64,000 bases of DNA from NCBI RefSeq assembly GCF_000993805.1, contig NZ_CP009961.1, forward strand, positions 1,106,453 through 1,170,452, in the 5' to 3' direction. The stretch is from Thermofilum uzonense (GTDB lineage Archaea; Thermoproteota; Thermoprotei; Thermofilales; Thermofilaceae). The notes below the pieces were generated by a model. It ran no database searches. It was given only the letters and a program-made list of their open reading frames with translations, and was not told where the DNA came from. The translations under genes and the position numbers were made by a program. Position 1 is the first letter of the stretch. Each line of letters opens with the position of its first letter. This document shows positions 1 to 8,532 of the stretch, piece after piece.

Positions 1-1
1 G

Positions 2-58
2 AAAAAGCTCGCAGACATTAACTTCAGAGTAATATCCTACAAATTTGAGGCGATCTAA
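2..58 (+). CDS. C-terminal end of an unidentified protein (partial)
   Basis: An open frame enters from the left edge and ends at a TAA immediately before the next gene's GTG. Only 18 residues remain, ending in KFEAI, which is too little to identify the protein. The stop codon directly abuts the downstream start, so the two genes are probably cotranscribed and translationally coupled. Confidence 0.5.
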   Translation, partial: KKLADINFRVISYKFEAI

Positions 59-748
59 GTGAGCACCACCTGGCGCGAAATTTATAGGAAGATTGTTCAC
101 GTCGCTTTAAGTCTTCTCTTATTTGCCCCTTTTTACTTCAAGCTTCCTCCTCCTCTAAATCCCTATAGTTACTACTCGCTTGGACTCTTCTTGGCAGCAT
201 TTATAAACAGCGTTGTGGTGAAGAAAGATAAACTTACCTTAGAGATAAACGCGTTACGAGATGAACTACACCGATTTGCGGAGAGTATTGGAGACATAGC
301 TAAAATGCCAATATCGATACTAGAGGAGATTCTCACAGATTTTCATAGTTTTGTCGAGAAGCAGCTTTCACTGCTAGAAAGAGACTACGAGAAAAGAGAA
401 GGTTACGTTGGACTTCTTTACGGAATAATCGGGGCGACGTCAAGCCTTCTCGTTGACCCCAGCCATGCATTCTACGGGATAGTTGCGCTGGCAGTTGTAG
501 ATGTCTTGGCGTCTATGTCCAGCCTTTTGATTTGGAATAAAGGTAAAACCATGGGTGGCGAGGCAATAGCTTTTCTCTCCTTTGCAATAATACTCATGAG
601 TCTCGGAGTTCCGGTGCTTCAAAGCATTCTAGTTTCAGCGGTAGCTACGCTCTCAGAGTATTTCTCCCCTGAAGATAATCTCACAGTTCCCTTCTTCACA
701 ACTATTGCTGCATTTATCCTAAAGCTACCTGAGAGGCATCCGCTATAA
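59..748 (+). CDS. Dolichol kinase-like / SEC59-DGK1-VTE5 family membrane protein
   Basis: Polytopic membrane protein of 229 residues that resembles the CTP-dependent polyprenol/dolichol kinase family (COG0170). An N-terminal RKIVHV motif opens the first hydrophobic segment. About five more membrane segments follow, and the family's C-terminal signature DNLTVPF lies at residues 206-212. The segment between residues 60 and 115 is hydrophilic and helical and probably cytoplasmic. Characterised members phosphorylate dolichol, or other polyisoprenoid alcohols, at the membrane. In this window a cis-prenyltransferase and an AglB oligosaccharyltransferase are also present, so a role in the N-glycan lipid carrier is plausible but inferred. 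GTG is taken as the start because it abuts the previous stop, with a GAGGCGAT ribosome-binding sequence inside the upstream gene. Confidence 0.75.
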   Translation: MSTTWREIYRKIVHVALSLLLFAPFYFKLPPPLNPYSYYSLGLFLAAFINSVVVKKDKLTLEINALRDELHRFAESIGDIAKMPISILEEILTDFHSFVEKQLSLLERDYEKREGYVGLLYGIIGATSSLLVDPSHAFYGIVALAVVDVLASMSSLLIWNKGKTMGGEAIAFLSFAIILMSLGVPVLQSILVSAVATLSEYFSPEDNLTVPFFTTIAAFILKLPERHPL

Positions 749-752
749 AAAT

Positions 753-3377
753 TCAGTATGCGTTATAGTCTTCATTAAAGTAGTCTGCGTCTAACTCTAG
801 GGTTTCAGTGTCGTCGCGACGTAAGCTATCACTGATAGGATAAACATCGCCACTATAAGAGCCGAAACTATGCGTTTCATCTTCTCTCTCCTTACCGGCA
901 CTTGAATCACCCTGGACCAATGCGAACAGAATAATTAGAGTTCCCGACAATATTAACATTTCTGGTAAGACGGATTTGTTCGTGATAAAGTTTAACGGTA
1001 TGGAACTTGAGTTGAAGAGAAAAGAGTATTTTGCTTTTGTTTCTTCGAGTTCCTTTCGCGCGCCTATTCCCATGAAGATGAGCTTCCCATCTTTAACTAC
1101 TAGAACTGTGGGAAAACTTGAGGCATTAACTTGAGCTCTAACGTTGAGACTGTCGATCCCCAGGGGCCAAGTGATGTTATTCTCAATAGAATATCTTCGA
1201 AGCATTTCGGGGGTATCTGATGGGGATACGGTGAGAGATACTACCACTGTGTCGTTCTGACTCGAGAGCAGTTTAAGTGTCGGAAGCAGGTATTTACAGC
1301 CTGTGCATTGAGTATAGAACAGCTCTATTATCAGTATCTTGTCATGGGATAGATACGATAAGTCGAGATTACTGCCTCCAAGAATAGTCACATATCCGAG
1401 GCTTAGCGTTTTATTCAGTCTTCTACTAGCTATTGTCTCGTTTGAAAGAACCTGTAATACACGCTCTACTGAGACCAAATTAACATTTTCCAGTCTGACA
1501 CAGGAATAATTGATGAATATTTCCTTTATACCTTCCCGCCAATTCACTAATATATTACTTGTATTATTTAGAGTGCATCGGAGCCCTTCCGGGAAACCAG
1601 TAATTGACAGCTGGTAGGATCCGGCTTCAAGCGTCTTGACGTACATCGAAGATGGTTGTATATCAAGGAAAATGGTATCCGAAGCCTCGTCCAACCTTGT
1701 GACCGCAATCCTACCAGTAGAGTTTTGTGTGGATTTCACTATTAAGTTAAATGTTAAACGTTTAAGCGTCACTTTAAGCGTTAATGGTGTCTTGAGAGAT
1801 ATGTCGAGGATTCTAGACTGGTATAGCGGAGCCTCAATGGTCGCTGAATAGTTTCCTTTTAGAGCCTCAACCATGGTGATGCCTTGAGCCGTCGTCCATA
1901 ATTCATAGGTTTCAGGTCCCTTTACTGTTATTTTCGCACCGGGAATGGGTTTCCCGTTTTCGTCTGTAACATTAAACGTAAGTGTAACCCTTTTAGGGGG
2001 TTCTTTGGACAACGTCGCAGTCATATACATGATAGGTTGAGCTAGCTGTAGTGTGAAGGTGTTTTGCGAGTATCCCTGTTTCAGTATCTCAACAGTATAA
2101 TTACCTATTGGTATTAGACCTGTAGCATAACCTGTAGAATTCGTGAAAAGTGTAAGGGTTTTAGAGGAATCAGATAAAATTATTGTAGCATTAGAGACGG
2201 GGGTTCCCTCACTGTCAATAACCCTTAAATAAAAAAGAGCACGTGTGAGTGGATATATAACGACTAGTCTCCTGCTACCGTAAGCTGCAACATATAAGGT
2301 TTCTGTGTTTTTTCCAGATTCCGGATCAAAAGGAACGCTGCTCCAGTTAACCTGTTGTCTCATCTGGAGAGTTGGAGCGCCTTTCCTGTCGAATGTATAG
2401 AAAGTCACGTCACTAACAGTGAACACAGCAACCCCGTCATCTGTGACTAGGTTAACAGAACGTGAAGCTGGTAGTTTAAGTACACTGTTGCATTCAAGGT
2501 TGTATGTGCACAGACTTAGGATGCCATCGGATCCGATTATAGCAAAACCGTTTTTAAGAGGAATCATCTGTTTTATAGGAGGCATCATTTTTGTGGCCCT
2601 TAGCTGAAGGTTAGGTAATGTGAGTATTGAGGTGTTGTGGAGACCGTTCTCGTCCTTAACTTTTTGGAACAAAATAAAATTGTTCCCGATAGCTTTCGAG
2701 GTTAGACCTGTTATCTGTGTAGCTACCTTCTCCACTCCGTTTCCGGACACCCTGTATACCTCGATCCTGTTATCTGTAAGCTGGCACAGCTCGCATAGAG
2801 TATCTATGGTCTCAACGACAAGAAAGTTATTGGAAAAATCCATTGAAAATATCCTCACGAGAACGTCCCGGGAATTTACATCTCTTTCAAATATGCGGAG
2901 GTTTCTCTTAAGATCTAGAACTATCAGTCTGTCAAGTTTGACCTTCTCGACTGAATAAATCATGCTCATGGCAAGAAATCTTCCATCAGCGCTTAGGGCG
3001 CAACGAGCGACTTCGATCTCATCACTCTTAGCCTTGGCATTTAAGGAGGCTAAGACTTGAAGACTAGAAGAGTTTAAAATGACAACCGTCCCAGTCCTGT
3101 CGACAACCACAAAAACAGAGCCGTTAGTCGCTAAGCATGAAATATCAGCTCCGAAGGGAAAAATTATTCGAGAGTTTACTTTTCCGGTTTCAAAGTCTAT
3201 TTTAGAGATAGTTCCATTAGTAAACATGACGAATAGCTTATTCCCATAGGGTAAAAAGGCCTCGAAAGCTGTTGTAAAGTCTATTGTGGCTGTTGTATAC
3301 ATCGGTGCTGAAAACGAGTAAGCTGCTAAGGCAAGAAGTAGTACAAGAAGCACTAGGAAGGTTTTTCCATTAATCAT
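753..3377 (-). CDS. Secreted, membrane-anchored protein with beta-propeller-like, Ig-like and thioredoxin domains
   Basis: Protein of 874 residues starting with a signal peptide (hydrophobic residues 5-23, ending FSAPMYT). Residues 30-370 have the alternating strand pattern of a beta-propeller. Two carboxypeptidase-regulatory/Ig-like repeats follow around 385-545. A thioredoxin-like domain spans about 675-775, with an active-site CTGC at 691-694 and a FPT segment at 755-757 matching the cis-proline loop. A transmembrane helix at about 807-823 is followed by an acidic tail of some 50 residues. Many N-x-S/T sequons suggest a glycosylated ectodomain. The likely topology is extracellular domains with a cytoplasmic tail. 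Its ATG overlaps the stop of the upstream coiled-coil gene as ATGA, so the two form an operon. The redox substrate is unknown. Confidence 0.75.
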   Translation of the reverse strand: MINGKTFLVLLVLLLALAAYSFSAPMYTTATIDFTTAFEAFLPYGNKLFVMFTNGTISKIDFETGKVNSRIIFPFGADISCLATNGSVFVVVDRTGTVVILNSSSLQVLASLNAKAKSDEIEVARCALSADGRFLAMSMIYSVEKVKLDRLIVLDLKRNLRIFERDVNSRDVLVRIFSMDFSNNFLVVETIDTLCELCQLTDNRIEVYRVSGNGVEKVATQITGLTSKAIGNNFILFQKVKDENGLHNTSILTLPNLQLRATKMMPPIKQMIPLKNGFAIIGSDGILSLCTYNLECNSVLKLPASRSVNLVTDDGVAVFTVSDVTFYTFDRKGAPTLQMRQQVNWSSVPFDPESGKNTETLYVAAYGSRRLVVIYPLTRALFYLRVIDSEGTPVSNATIILSDSSKTLTLFTNSTGYATGLIPIGNYTVEILKQGYSQNTFTLQLAQPIMYMTATLSKEPPKRVTLTFNVTDENGKPIPGAKITVKGPETYELWTTAQGITMVEALKGNYSATIEAPLYQSRILDISLKTPLTLKVTLKRLTFNLIVKSTQNSTGRIAVTRLDEASDTIFLDIQPSSMYVKTLEAGSYQLSITGFPEGLRCTLNNTSNILVNWREGIKEIFINYSCVRLENVNLVSVERVLQVLSNETIASRRLNKTLSLGYVTILGGSNLDLSYLSHDKILIIELFYTQCTGCKYLLPTLKLLSSQNDTVVVSLTVSPSDTPEMLRRYSIENNITWPLGIDSLNVRAQVNASSFPTVLVVKDGKLIFMGIGARKELEETKAKYSFLFNSSSIPLNFITNKSVLPEMLILSGTLIILFALVQGDSSAGKEREDETHSFGSYSGDVYPISDSLRRDDTETLELDADYFNEDYNAY

Positions 3378-3808
3378 TCTGTTTCCTTCAATAACAGTTT
3401 TACAGGTATCTCATTAAGTGTCTGAACAAGTATTGTGATACCCGAGAGTTTTTCCTCTGACGATAGTGAACTGTTAAGCTTGTAAAGTATATCTCTGATA
3501 CGTAAAAGCGCCTCCAGGGACTCCTTCTGCGACTCAATCGTTTCCTCAAGAACGTTTAGCTCATCAACAGCTCTTGCATTCACTACAACTTTAAGACCCA
3601 TAAAATCGATCTCGTTAAGAGAAGAAAGCTTTTCGCCTATAAGATCCTCTAGGACACGCTCTAAAGCTTTCATACGCTCAGCTCTAACTTTTACGCTCTC
3701 ATACCTCTGCTCGAGCTGTTGTAGTGTATCTTGGAGGGTTCCTATCTGAGCCTCAATATACCTGAGCAACTCGTCGAACCCATTAAACTGATATATATTG
3801 TAAGACAC
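3374..3808 (-). CDS. Coiled-coil protein, function unknown
   Basis: Acidic, mostly helical protein of 144 residues with no cysteine and no membrane segment. Heptad-like stretches at about 14-55 and 80-112 suggest two coiled coils, with a short beta-like stretch (GLKVVVNAR) between them. I recognise no catalytic motif. It is the first gene of a two-gene operon with the thioredoxin-bearing surface protein, overlapping it by four bases (ATGA). A role as a cytoplasmic partner or assembly factor of that protein is possible but rests only on this linkage. Confidence 0.7.
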   Translation of the reverse strand: MSYNIYQFNGFDELLRYIEAQIGTLQDTLQQLEQRYESVKVRAERMKALERVLEDLIGEKLSSLNEIDFMGLKVVVNARAVDELNVLEETIESQKESLEALLRIRDILYKLNSSLSSEEKLSGITILVQTLNEIPVKLLLKETE

Positions 3809-3869
3809 GACTCCTCAATATGTGCTATACTCAGCGTTTAAAAAAATTAACGTATAAATACAGTAACCT

Positions 3870-4658
3870 TTACCCTCCAAACCTTCTATGTCTCGATTGA
3901 TAAATCCTTATAGCACGCAGAAGATCAATCTTTCTGAAATCAGGCCAGTATACGTCCAGGAAGACGAGCTCAGAGTACGCAATCTGCCAGAGCAAAAAGT
4001 TGCTTATTCGCTCCTCGCCACTGGTACGTATGACGAGGTCAGGATCCGGGTGTGGCTGGTCACCAGTGAGAAGATACCGTGCAAAAACTTCTTCACTAAT
4101 TTCATCCTCGTCGAGCTTACCTGTCTTGACGTCCTTGACTAGTCTCCGAACAGCCTCAACGATTTCCCATCTCCCCCCATAGGCAATAGCAATATTCAAG
4201 AATCTTTCACTGTATACCGAAGATTTTCTCTCAATATCCTCTATCTTCTCACGAACACTAGAGGGTAGAAGAGACTTGTCCCCTATAAACCTCACGTGAA
4301 CCTTTCTCTTTTCGATCTCACCCGAGTCTCTAAGCTTCACGAGCTTCTCTTCCAGTACCTTGAAAATCTCTCGTATCTCCTCCTCACTCCGTTTTTTAAG
4401 ATTCTCTGTCGACAAAACAAACAAGGTCACCGTTTTTACTCCAAGATCGTAACACCAGTCAAGAACCTCCTCGGCCTTTTCGGCACCATGTCTGTGTCCA
4501 AACCAAGGTGGGAACCTCCTGACCCTAGCCCATCTTCTGTTACCATCCAGTATAAAGGCAACGTGTTTAGGAATGTCGCCTCTTTTAACTTCCTGTTCTA
4601 GAAGATACTCGTAGACCCTATATAAGCCCAAGATGTGGGCTACTGACCTCCAAGACAT
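3870..4658 (-). CDS. uppS: Cis-prenyltransferase (polyprenyl diphosphate synthase, UppS family)
   Basis: Enzyme of 262 residues that condenses isopentenyl diphosphate in cis onto an allylic primer to make the long polyprenyl diphosphate used as glycan carrier. The family signature DGNRRWA is at 38-44, with the catalytic aspartate at 38. It is followed by GHRHGAEK near 54 and the C-terminal RTSGEERISNFLLWQ stretch, whose RTSGE is diagnostic. Length matches archaeal homologues, which are described as using geranylgeranyl diphosphate; primer choice cannot be read from sequence. It is divergent from deoC, with only 44 bases between the two starts. Together with the dolichol-kinase-like protein and AglB it fits an N-glycosylation pathway. 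Confidence 0.93.
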   Translation of the reverse strand: MSWRSVAHILGLYRVYEYLLEQEVKRGDIPKHVAFILDGNRRWARVRRFPPWFGHRHGAEKAEEVLDWCYDLGVKTVTLFVLSTENLKKRSEEEIREIFKVLEEKLVKLRDSGEIEKRKVHVRFIGDKSLLPSSVREKIEDIERKSSVYSERFLNIAIAYGGRWEIVEAVRRLVKDVKTGKLDEDEISEEVFARYLLTGDQPHPDPDLVIRTSGEERISNFLLWQIAYSELVFLDVYWPDFRKIDLLRAIRIYQSRHRRFGG

Positions 4659-4702
4659 TAGAGACCACTAGCTTTTTGAGGAGGCTTAAAATATTAATCA
4701 TT

Positions 4703-5419
4703 ATGCTAAAGCTTTTTTCTCGAAGTTTAGAGGAGTTAGAAAACCCAGTGGAGGAAATAAAACACTTAATCGATCATACGAACCTGAGACCTGAAGCCTC
4801 CCTTTCAGATCTTGAGAAAACCTGTAAAGAAGCAAACGAGTACGGTTTCTATGCTTGCTGTATACCACCATTCTTTGTAAAGCAAGCCAGGCAACTAGTT
4901 AGGGGCGAGACTAAAGTCGTAACGGTGGTGGGCTTTCCCCATGGTAACTCACCCGTTGAGGCTAAGGAGCTTGAAGTCAAGAGGGCCTTTGAAAGTGGGG
5001 CAGACGAGGTTGACGCTGTAATTAATATTTCTCTTGTAAGGAGTGGAAGGATCAATGAGGCTCTAGAAGAGGTGAAAAGATTACTTGAGGTAACGCGAAG
5101 CTATGGGGGAGTTTTGAAGATAATTATTGAAACTGGATATTTAGAAGAGAAAACAATTTACGAGGTCTCAAAGGCCCTAGCCGCGACAGGAGTCCATTTT
5201 GTAAAGACATCCACAGGGTTTGGTCCGCGTGGGGCTACGCCAGAAGACATCCTGATTATGCGGGATGCAGTAAAGGGGACGGGGACAAAGATAAAGGCCG
5301 CTGGCGGCATCCGAACGGGTCTTCAGGCAATGTATTTTTACCTATTAGGCGTCGATAGGATAGGCACAAGCAGCAGCCTACAAATACTGAGCGATCTTAA
5401 AAGAATATTCAAGTCATGA
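4703..5419 (+). CDS. deoC: Deoxyribose-phosphate aldolase
   Basis: Class I aldolase that cleaves 2-deoxyribose 5-phosphate to glyceraldehyde 3-phosphate and acetaldehyde in deoxynucleoside catabolism. Signatures include LIDHTNLRPEA near the N terminus, DEVDAVINI, the Schiff-base lysine in VKTSTGFG (about residue 168 from this ATG), and the second lysine in KAAGGI (about 198). The start is uncertain. A TTG 27 bases upstream would extend it by nine residues but coincides with the GAGGAGG run. A GTG at 4748, preceded by GAGGAG, would begin directly at VEEIKHLIDHT, where many family members start. A TATA-like CTTAAAATATT at 4684-4694 would put transcription near 4715 and so favours the later start. 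Confidence 0.92.
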   Translation: MLKLFSRSLEELENPVEEIKHLIDHTNLRPEASLSDLEKTCKEANEYGFYACCIPPFFVKQARQLVRGETKVVTVVGFPHGNSPVEAKELEVKRAFESGADEVDAVINISLVRSGRINEALEEVKRLLEVTRSYGGVLKIIIETGYLEEKTIYEVSKALAATGVHFVKTSTGFGPRGATPEDILIMRDAVKGTGTKIKAAGGIRTGLQAMYFYLLGVDRIGTSSSLQILSDLKRIFKS

Positions 5420-5523
5420 TATTTTACTTTCCAGAAGCGCCCTTTCTCTTTGGGCTGGGGTGGTGAAATTTAAACAAGCGTAAAAGAAATATACGACAAT
5501 CACTAAGATGAGGCCGATCATAG

Positions 5524-6570
5524 ATGAAAGGCATCGCATCGATATACGGTTACGGCGCATATATCCCGGTTTACAGAATAGAGGCTAAGGAGATCGCGAG
5601 GGTGCACACGAAGGGTGGTGAGAAAGCTCCCATAAAATCTAAGAGCCTCCCCGGACCGGACGAGGACTCTCTAACCATGGCTTATGAGGCAGCTAAAAAC
5701 GCTCTCAAAAGGGCGAGAATCGACCCCTCACTTGTAGAGGCTCTCTATATTGGCTCCGAGAGCCCCCCTTATGCAGTCAAACCCTCGGCCACAGTAATCG
5801 CGGAGGCACTGGGCCTCTCTCGAAAGCTTTACGGCATAGACATGGAGTTCGCGTGTAAGGCAGGCACTACAGCCGTTATTAGCGTCGCCTCACTTATATC
5901 TTCTGGAGTGATAAAGTATGGAATGGGTATCGGGACGGACACTGCGCAAGGCCGCCCAGGCGACGAGCTTGAATATACCGCAGCTGCTGGAGCTGCAGCT
6001 TATCTATTGGGCCCCTTGTCAAGAGAGAGTGTGGCCACTATCGAACATACTTATAGCTATGTGAGTGATACGCCAGACTTTTGGAGACGAGAAGGGGAGA
6101 AATTTCCAATGCATACTTTTAGGTTTACCGGAGAGCCAGCATACTTTCAACACATAGAAGGTGCGGCGAGAGGCCTGATGGAGGAAACAGGCCTAAGACC
6201 TGGGGACTTTAACTACGTGGTATTTCATCAGCCAAACGTTAAGTTTCCTCAGCGCATGGCGGAGATCCTAGGATTTACTCCTGAACAATTAAAGCTTGGC
6301 CTGCTCTCTGGAGAAATAGGAAACACTTATGCTGCAGCGTCCCTTGTGGGACTGGCAAACGTGTTGGATCACGCGAAGCCCGGGGAGAGAATACTCGTTG
6401 TATCATTTGGAAGCGGTGCAGGCTCAGATGCACTTAGCATCATCGTTGAGGATGGTATAGTAGAGAGAAAACCCTTAGCCCCTAGTGTCAGTTATTACAT
6501 CAAGAGGGCAAAGTATGTTGATTATGCGTTCTACCTAAAATATAGAAGGTTTATTCTAGGGGTGATGTAG
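5524..6570 (+). CDS. mvaS: Hydroxymethylglutaryl-CoA synthase
   Basis: Condenses acetoacetyl-CoA with acetyl-CoA to HMG-CoA, the committed precursor of the mevalonate route to archaeal isoprenoid lipids. It has 348 residues, as usual for the archaeal enzyme. The thiolase-fold active site shows the nucleophile C111 in EFACKAGT, a glutamate in SESPPYAVKP near 80, and a histidine in VFHQPNVKFP near 233. ATG is preceded by GATGAGG. It is followed without a gap by thiolase and a DUF35 protein. This is the conserved archaeal trio shown in methanogens to form a channelling complex, with DUF35 as scaffold and shared CoA site. Confidence 0.95.
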   Translation: MKGIASIYGYGAYIPVYRIEAKEIARVHTKGGEKAPIKSKSLPGPDEDSLTMAYEAAKNALKRARIDPSLVEALYIGSESPPYAVKPSATVIAEALGLSRKLYGIDMEFACKAGTTAVISVASLISSGVIKYGMGIGTDTAQGRPGDELEYTAAAGAAAYLLGPLSRESVATIEHTYSYVSDTPDFWRREGEKFPMHTFRFTGEPAYFQHIEGAARGLMEETGLRPGDFNYVVFHQPNVKFPQRMAEILGFTPEQLKLGLLSGEIGNTYAAASLVGLANVLDHAKPGERILVVSFGSGAGSDALSIIVEDGIVERKPLAPSVSYYIKRAKYVDYAFYLKYRRFILGVM

Positions 6571-7737
6571 TTGGGAAAAGCCTATATCGTCGGAATCGGC
6601 GCCACGAAAATTGACGAACACTGGGAAAAGGGTATACGCGACCTGATGACTGAAGCCTCACTAAGGGCCATACAGGATGCGGGAATATCGAAGAAGGAGA
6701 TCCAAGCTATATTTGTAGGAAACATGTCATCTGGTTATTTACAAGGTCAGGAGCATTTGGGATCACTGCTGGCCACATGGTTGGGGCTACCCGGGGTAGC
6801 AGCAAACAAAGTCGAGGCTGCCTGCGCCAGCGGTGGTGCAGCAGTCCACGCGGCTTATCTGGCTGTTAAATCCGGTCTTTACGACTGCGTGCTAGCAGTG
6901 GGCGTGGAGAAGTTAACCGATGCTCCTACCAGTGATGCAACAAGTGCTTTGATAATGGCAGAGGATCAGGAGTACGTCGCTTTTGCTGGCTTCTCGTTTG
7001 TAGCCTTAAACGCTCTTGTATACAGAGAGTATATGAGGAGGTTTGGGGTAAGACAAGAGGACATCGCGCTCTTCGCGGTGCATGACCACAAGTATGCAGC
7101 AAATAACCCGTTAGCCCAATACAATAAGCCTGTTAGCCTCGAAGATGTCTTAAAATCACCCCTTGTAGCAGATCCTATAAGATTACTTGAAAGCGCACCT
7201 TTGGGAGATGGAAGTGCCGCCCTAGTTATTTGCTCGGAGGAAAAGGCTAGGAGACTTAATAAGGATGTTTTCGTGGAGCTTGCAGGTAGCGCCCTCGCCA
7301 CGGATATTTTAAGCCTCCATGACAGGCCTGATCTGACCACGCTCTCTGCCACAGTGAAGGCAAGATCCATGGCATTTAAGCAGGCTGGGATAGACGTGAA
7401 TGATATTGACATATTGGAAGTCCATGATGCTTTTACAGTGCTGGGCGTTATTCACCTGGAGGACCTAGGATTTGCCAAGAAAGGTGAAGGGTGGAAGCTA
7501 CTAAAGGAGGGCCAGCTCGAGAAAGACGGCAAGATTCCCACTAACACCATGGGGGGTCTTAAGGCTAGAGGACACCCTGTTGGAGCAACGGGCGTATACC
7601 AAATCTATGATCTTGTAACACAGTTGCGAGGTGATGCAGGGGCCAATCAGGTCCCTGACCCTGAAATAGGTTTGGCACAAAGTGTTGGTGGTGTTGGAGG
7701 TACTGTTGCAATAAATGTTGTGAGAAGGGTGAGATAA
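6571..7737 (+). CDS. Acetyl-CoA C-acetyltransferase (thiolase), archaeal type
   Basis: Makes acetoacetyl-CoA from two acetyl-CoA for the HMG-CoA synthase encoded just upstream. It has 388 residues. The acylated cysteine is C85 in EAACASGGA, and the second active-site region reads NTMGGLKARGHPVGATG near 320-337 with its histidine. The C-terminal catalytic cysteine of classical bacterial thiolases is not present in the usual context (the end reads SVGGVGGT), which is typical of the archaeal subfamily that works with DUF35. It starts at TTG directly after the upstream TAG, with GGGGTGAT as ribosome-binding site. It is the middle gene of the HMGCS-thiolase-DUF35 operon. Confidence 0.93.
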   Translation: MGKAYIVGIGATKIDEHWEKGIRDLMTEASLRAIQDAGISKKEIQAIFVGNMSSGYLQGQEHLGSLLATWLGLPGVAANKVEAACASGGAAVHAAYLAVKSGLYDCVLAVGVEKLTDAPTSDATSALIMAEDQEYVAFAGFSFVALNALVYREYMRRFGVRQEDIALFAVHDHKYAANNPLAQYNKPVSLEDVLKSPLVADPIRLLESAPLGDGSAALVICSEEKARRLNKDVFVELAGSALATDILSLHDRPDLTTLSATVKARSMAFKQAGIDVNDIDILEVHDAFTVLGVIHLEDLGFAKKGEGWKLLKEGQLEKDGKIPTNTMGGLKARGHPVGATGVYQIYDLVTQLRGDAGANQVPDPEIGLAQSVGGVGGTVAINVVRRVR

Positions 7738-7738
7738 G

Positions 7739-8158
7739 ATGGCCTATGTGAGGAGTGTTCCGAGAGCATGGAGGGAGAGACAAAACAAGTACAGGTTAAT
7801 AGGAGGGACCTGTAAGGACTGCGGCAAGACCTTCTACCCCTATCGGGGAATATGCCCAGTATGTGGCTCGAGCAATGTGGAAGCTAAGAAGCTACCTGAG
7901 ACGGGTACAATAGAGACATTTAGCGTTGTTAGAACACCGCCAACAGAATTTACAGGTCAAGCCCCCTATGTGGTGGCGCTGGTTAGGCTAGACGATGGCA
8001 CGCTTGTCCCGGCACAGATAACTGACGTTGAGCCCGAAGAGGTTCAAGTGGGGATGCGCGTCGAGGCGGTATTCAGGAGGTACAGAGAGCAGGGTGAGAA
8101 GGGAATCATCGAGTACGGCATAAAGTTTAGGCCTGTGGTCAACCTTGAGTCAAAATGA
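7739..8158 (+). CDS. DUF35 OB-fold / zinc-ribbon scaffold protein
   Basis: Protein of 139 residues with an N-terminal helix (WRERQNKYRLIGG), a rubredoxin-like zinc ribbon with C25, C28, C39 and C42, then an OB-fold of about residues 50-125 that includes the VVALVRLDDGTLVPAQI strand region. This is the Zn-ribbon/OB (DUF35) family. In archaea it bridges thiolase and HMG-CoA synthase and contributes to a shared CoA-binding site. The position directly after both enzymes supports the same role here. It starts one base after the thiolase stop and overlaps the next gene by 14 bases, so translation is coupled across the operon. Confidence 0.9.
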   Translation: MAYVRSVPRAWRERQNKYRLIGGTCKDCGKTFYPYRGICPVCGSSNVEAKKLPETGTIETFSVVRTPPTEFTGQAPYVVALVRLDDGTLVPAQITDVEPEEVQVGMRVEAVFRRYREQGEKGIIEYGIKFRPVVNLESK

Positions 8159-8477
8159 AGAGAAGACAACACGTGAGAAACTAATCGAAATTTTTCTCAA
8201 TAACCCGGGGGTAGAGTTCACTTTAAACGAGCTTCTCTTGCGACTTAATTTAAAAGAACGCGATGCTAAACAGTTACTGAACAACATAAATCATGTAGCC
8301 AAGAGTATCAAAAGACTAACCGGGGGCAAAGCCTACCTTGCCATGCGTCCTCCGACATGTCTAGACTGTGGATACATCTTCCGTGACCTGGAGTCAGCCA
8401 GAATGCCGAGCAAATGCCCTAGATGTAAAAGTGAAAGGATAATTCCACCCTCATTCATTCTTTTGAGAAAAGAGTAA
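8145..8477 (+). CDS. Predicted HTH / zinc-ribbon transcriptional regulator (COG3357-like)
   Basis: Small protein of 110 residues. Residues 8-68 look like a winged helix-turn-helix (EKLIEIFLNNPGVEFTLNEL, then LLNNINHVAKSIK). They are followed by a zinc ribbon with C72, C75, C91 and C94. This layout matches the archaeal family of predicted regulators with an HTH fused to a zinc ribbon. The TTG start lies inside the end of the DUF35 gene (14-base overlap), so it is translated with the mevalonate-entry operon. It could regulate that operon, but no target site is evident and the DNA-binding role is inferred from fold only. Confidence 0.75.
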   Translation: MSQNEEKTTREKLIEIFLNNPGVEFTLNELLLRLNLKERDAKQLLNNINHVAKSIKRLTGGKAYLAMRPPTCLDCGYIFRDLESARMPSKCPRCKSERIIPPSFILLRKE

Positions 8478-8532
8478 GATTCAAGCCTTCAGTTTGTTTT
8501 ATAAAGGAGTCTCTTCGCTTCGATAGAAGTAT

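Noticed and set aside
5436..5460. Short GCCC/GGGC hairpin after deoC as an intrinsic terminator
   Set aside because: Only about four base pairs and no U-tract follows; not enough to call.
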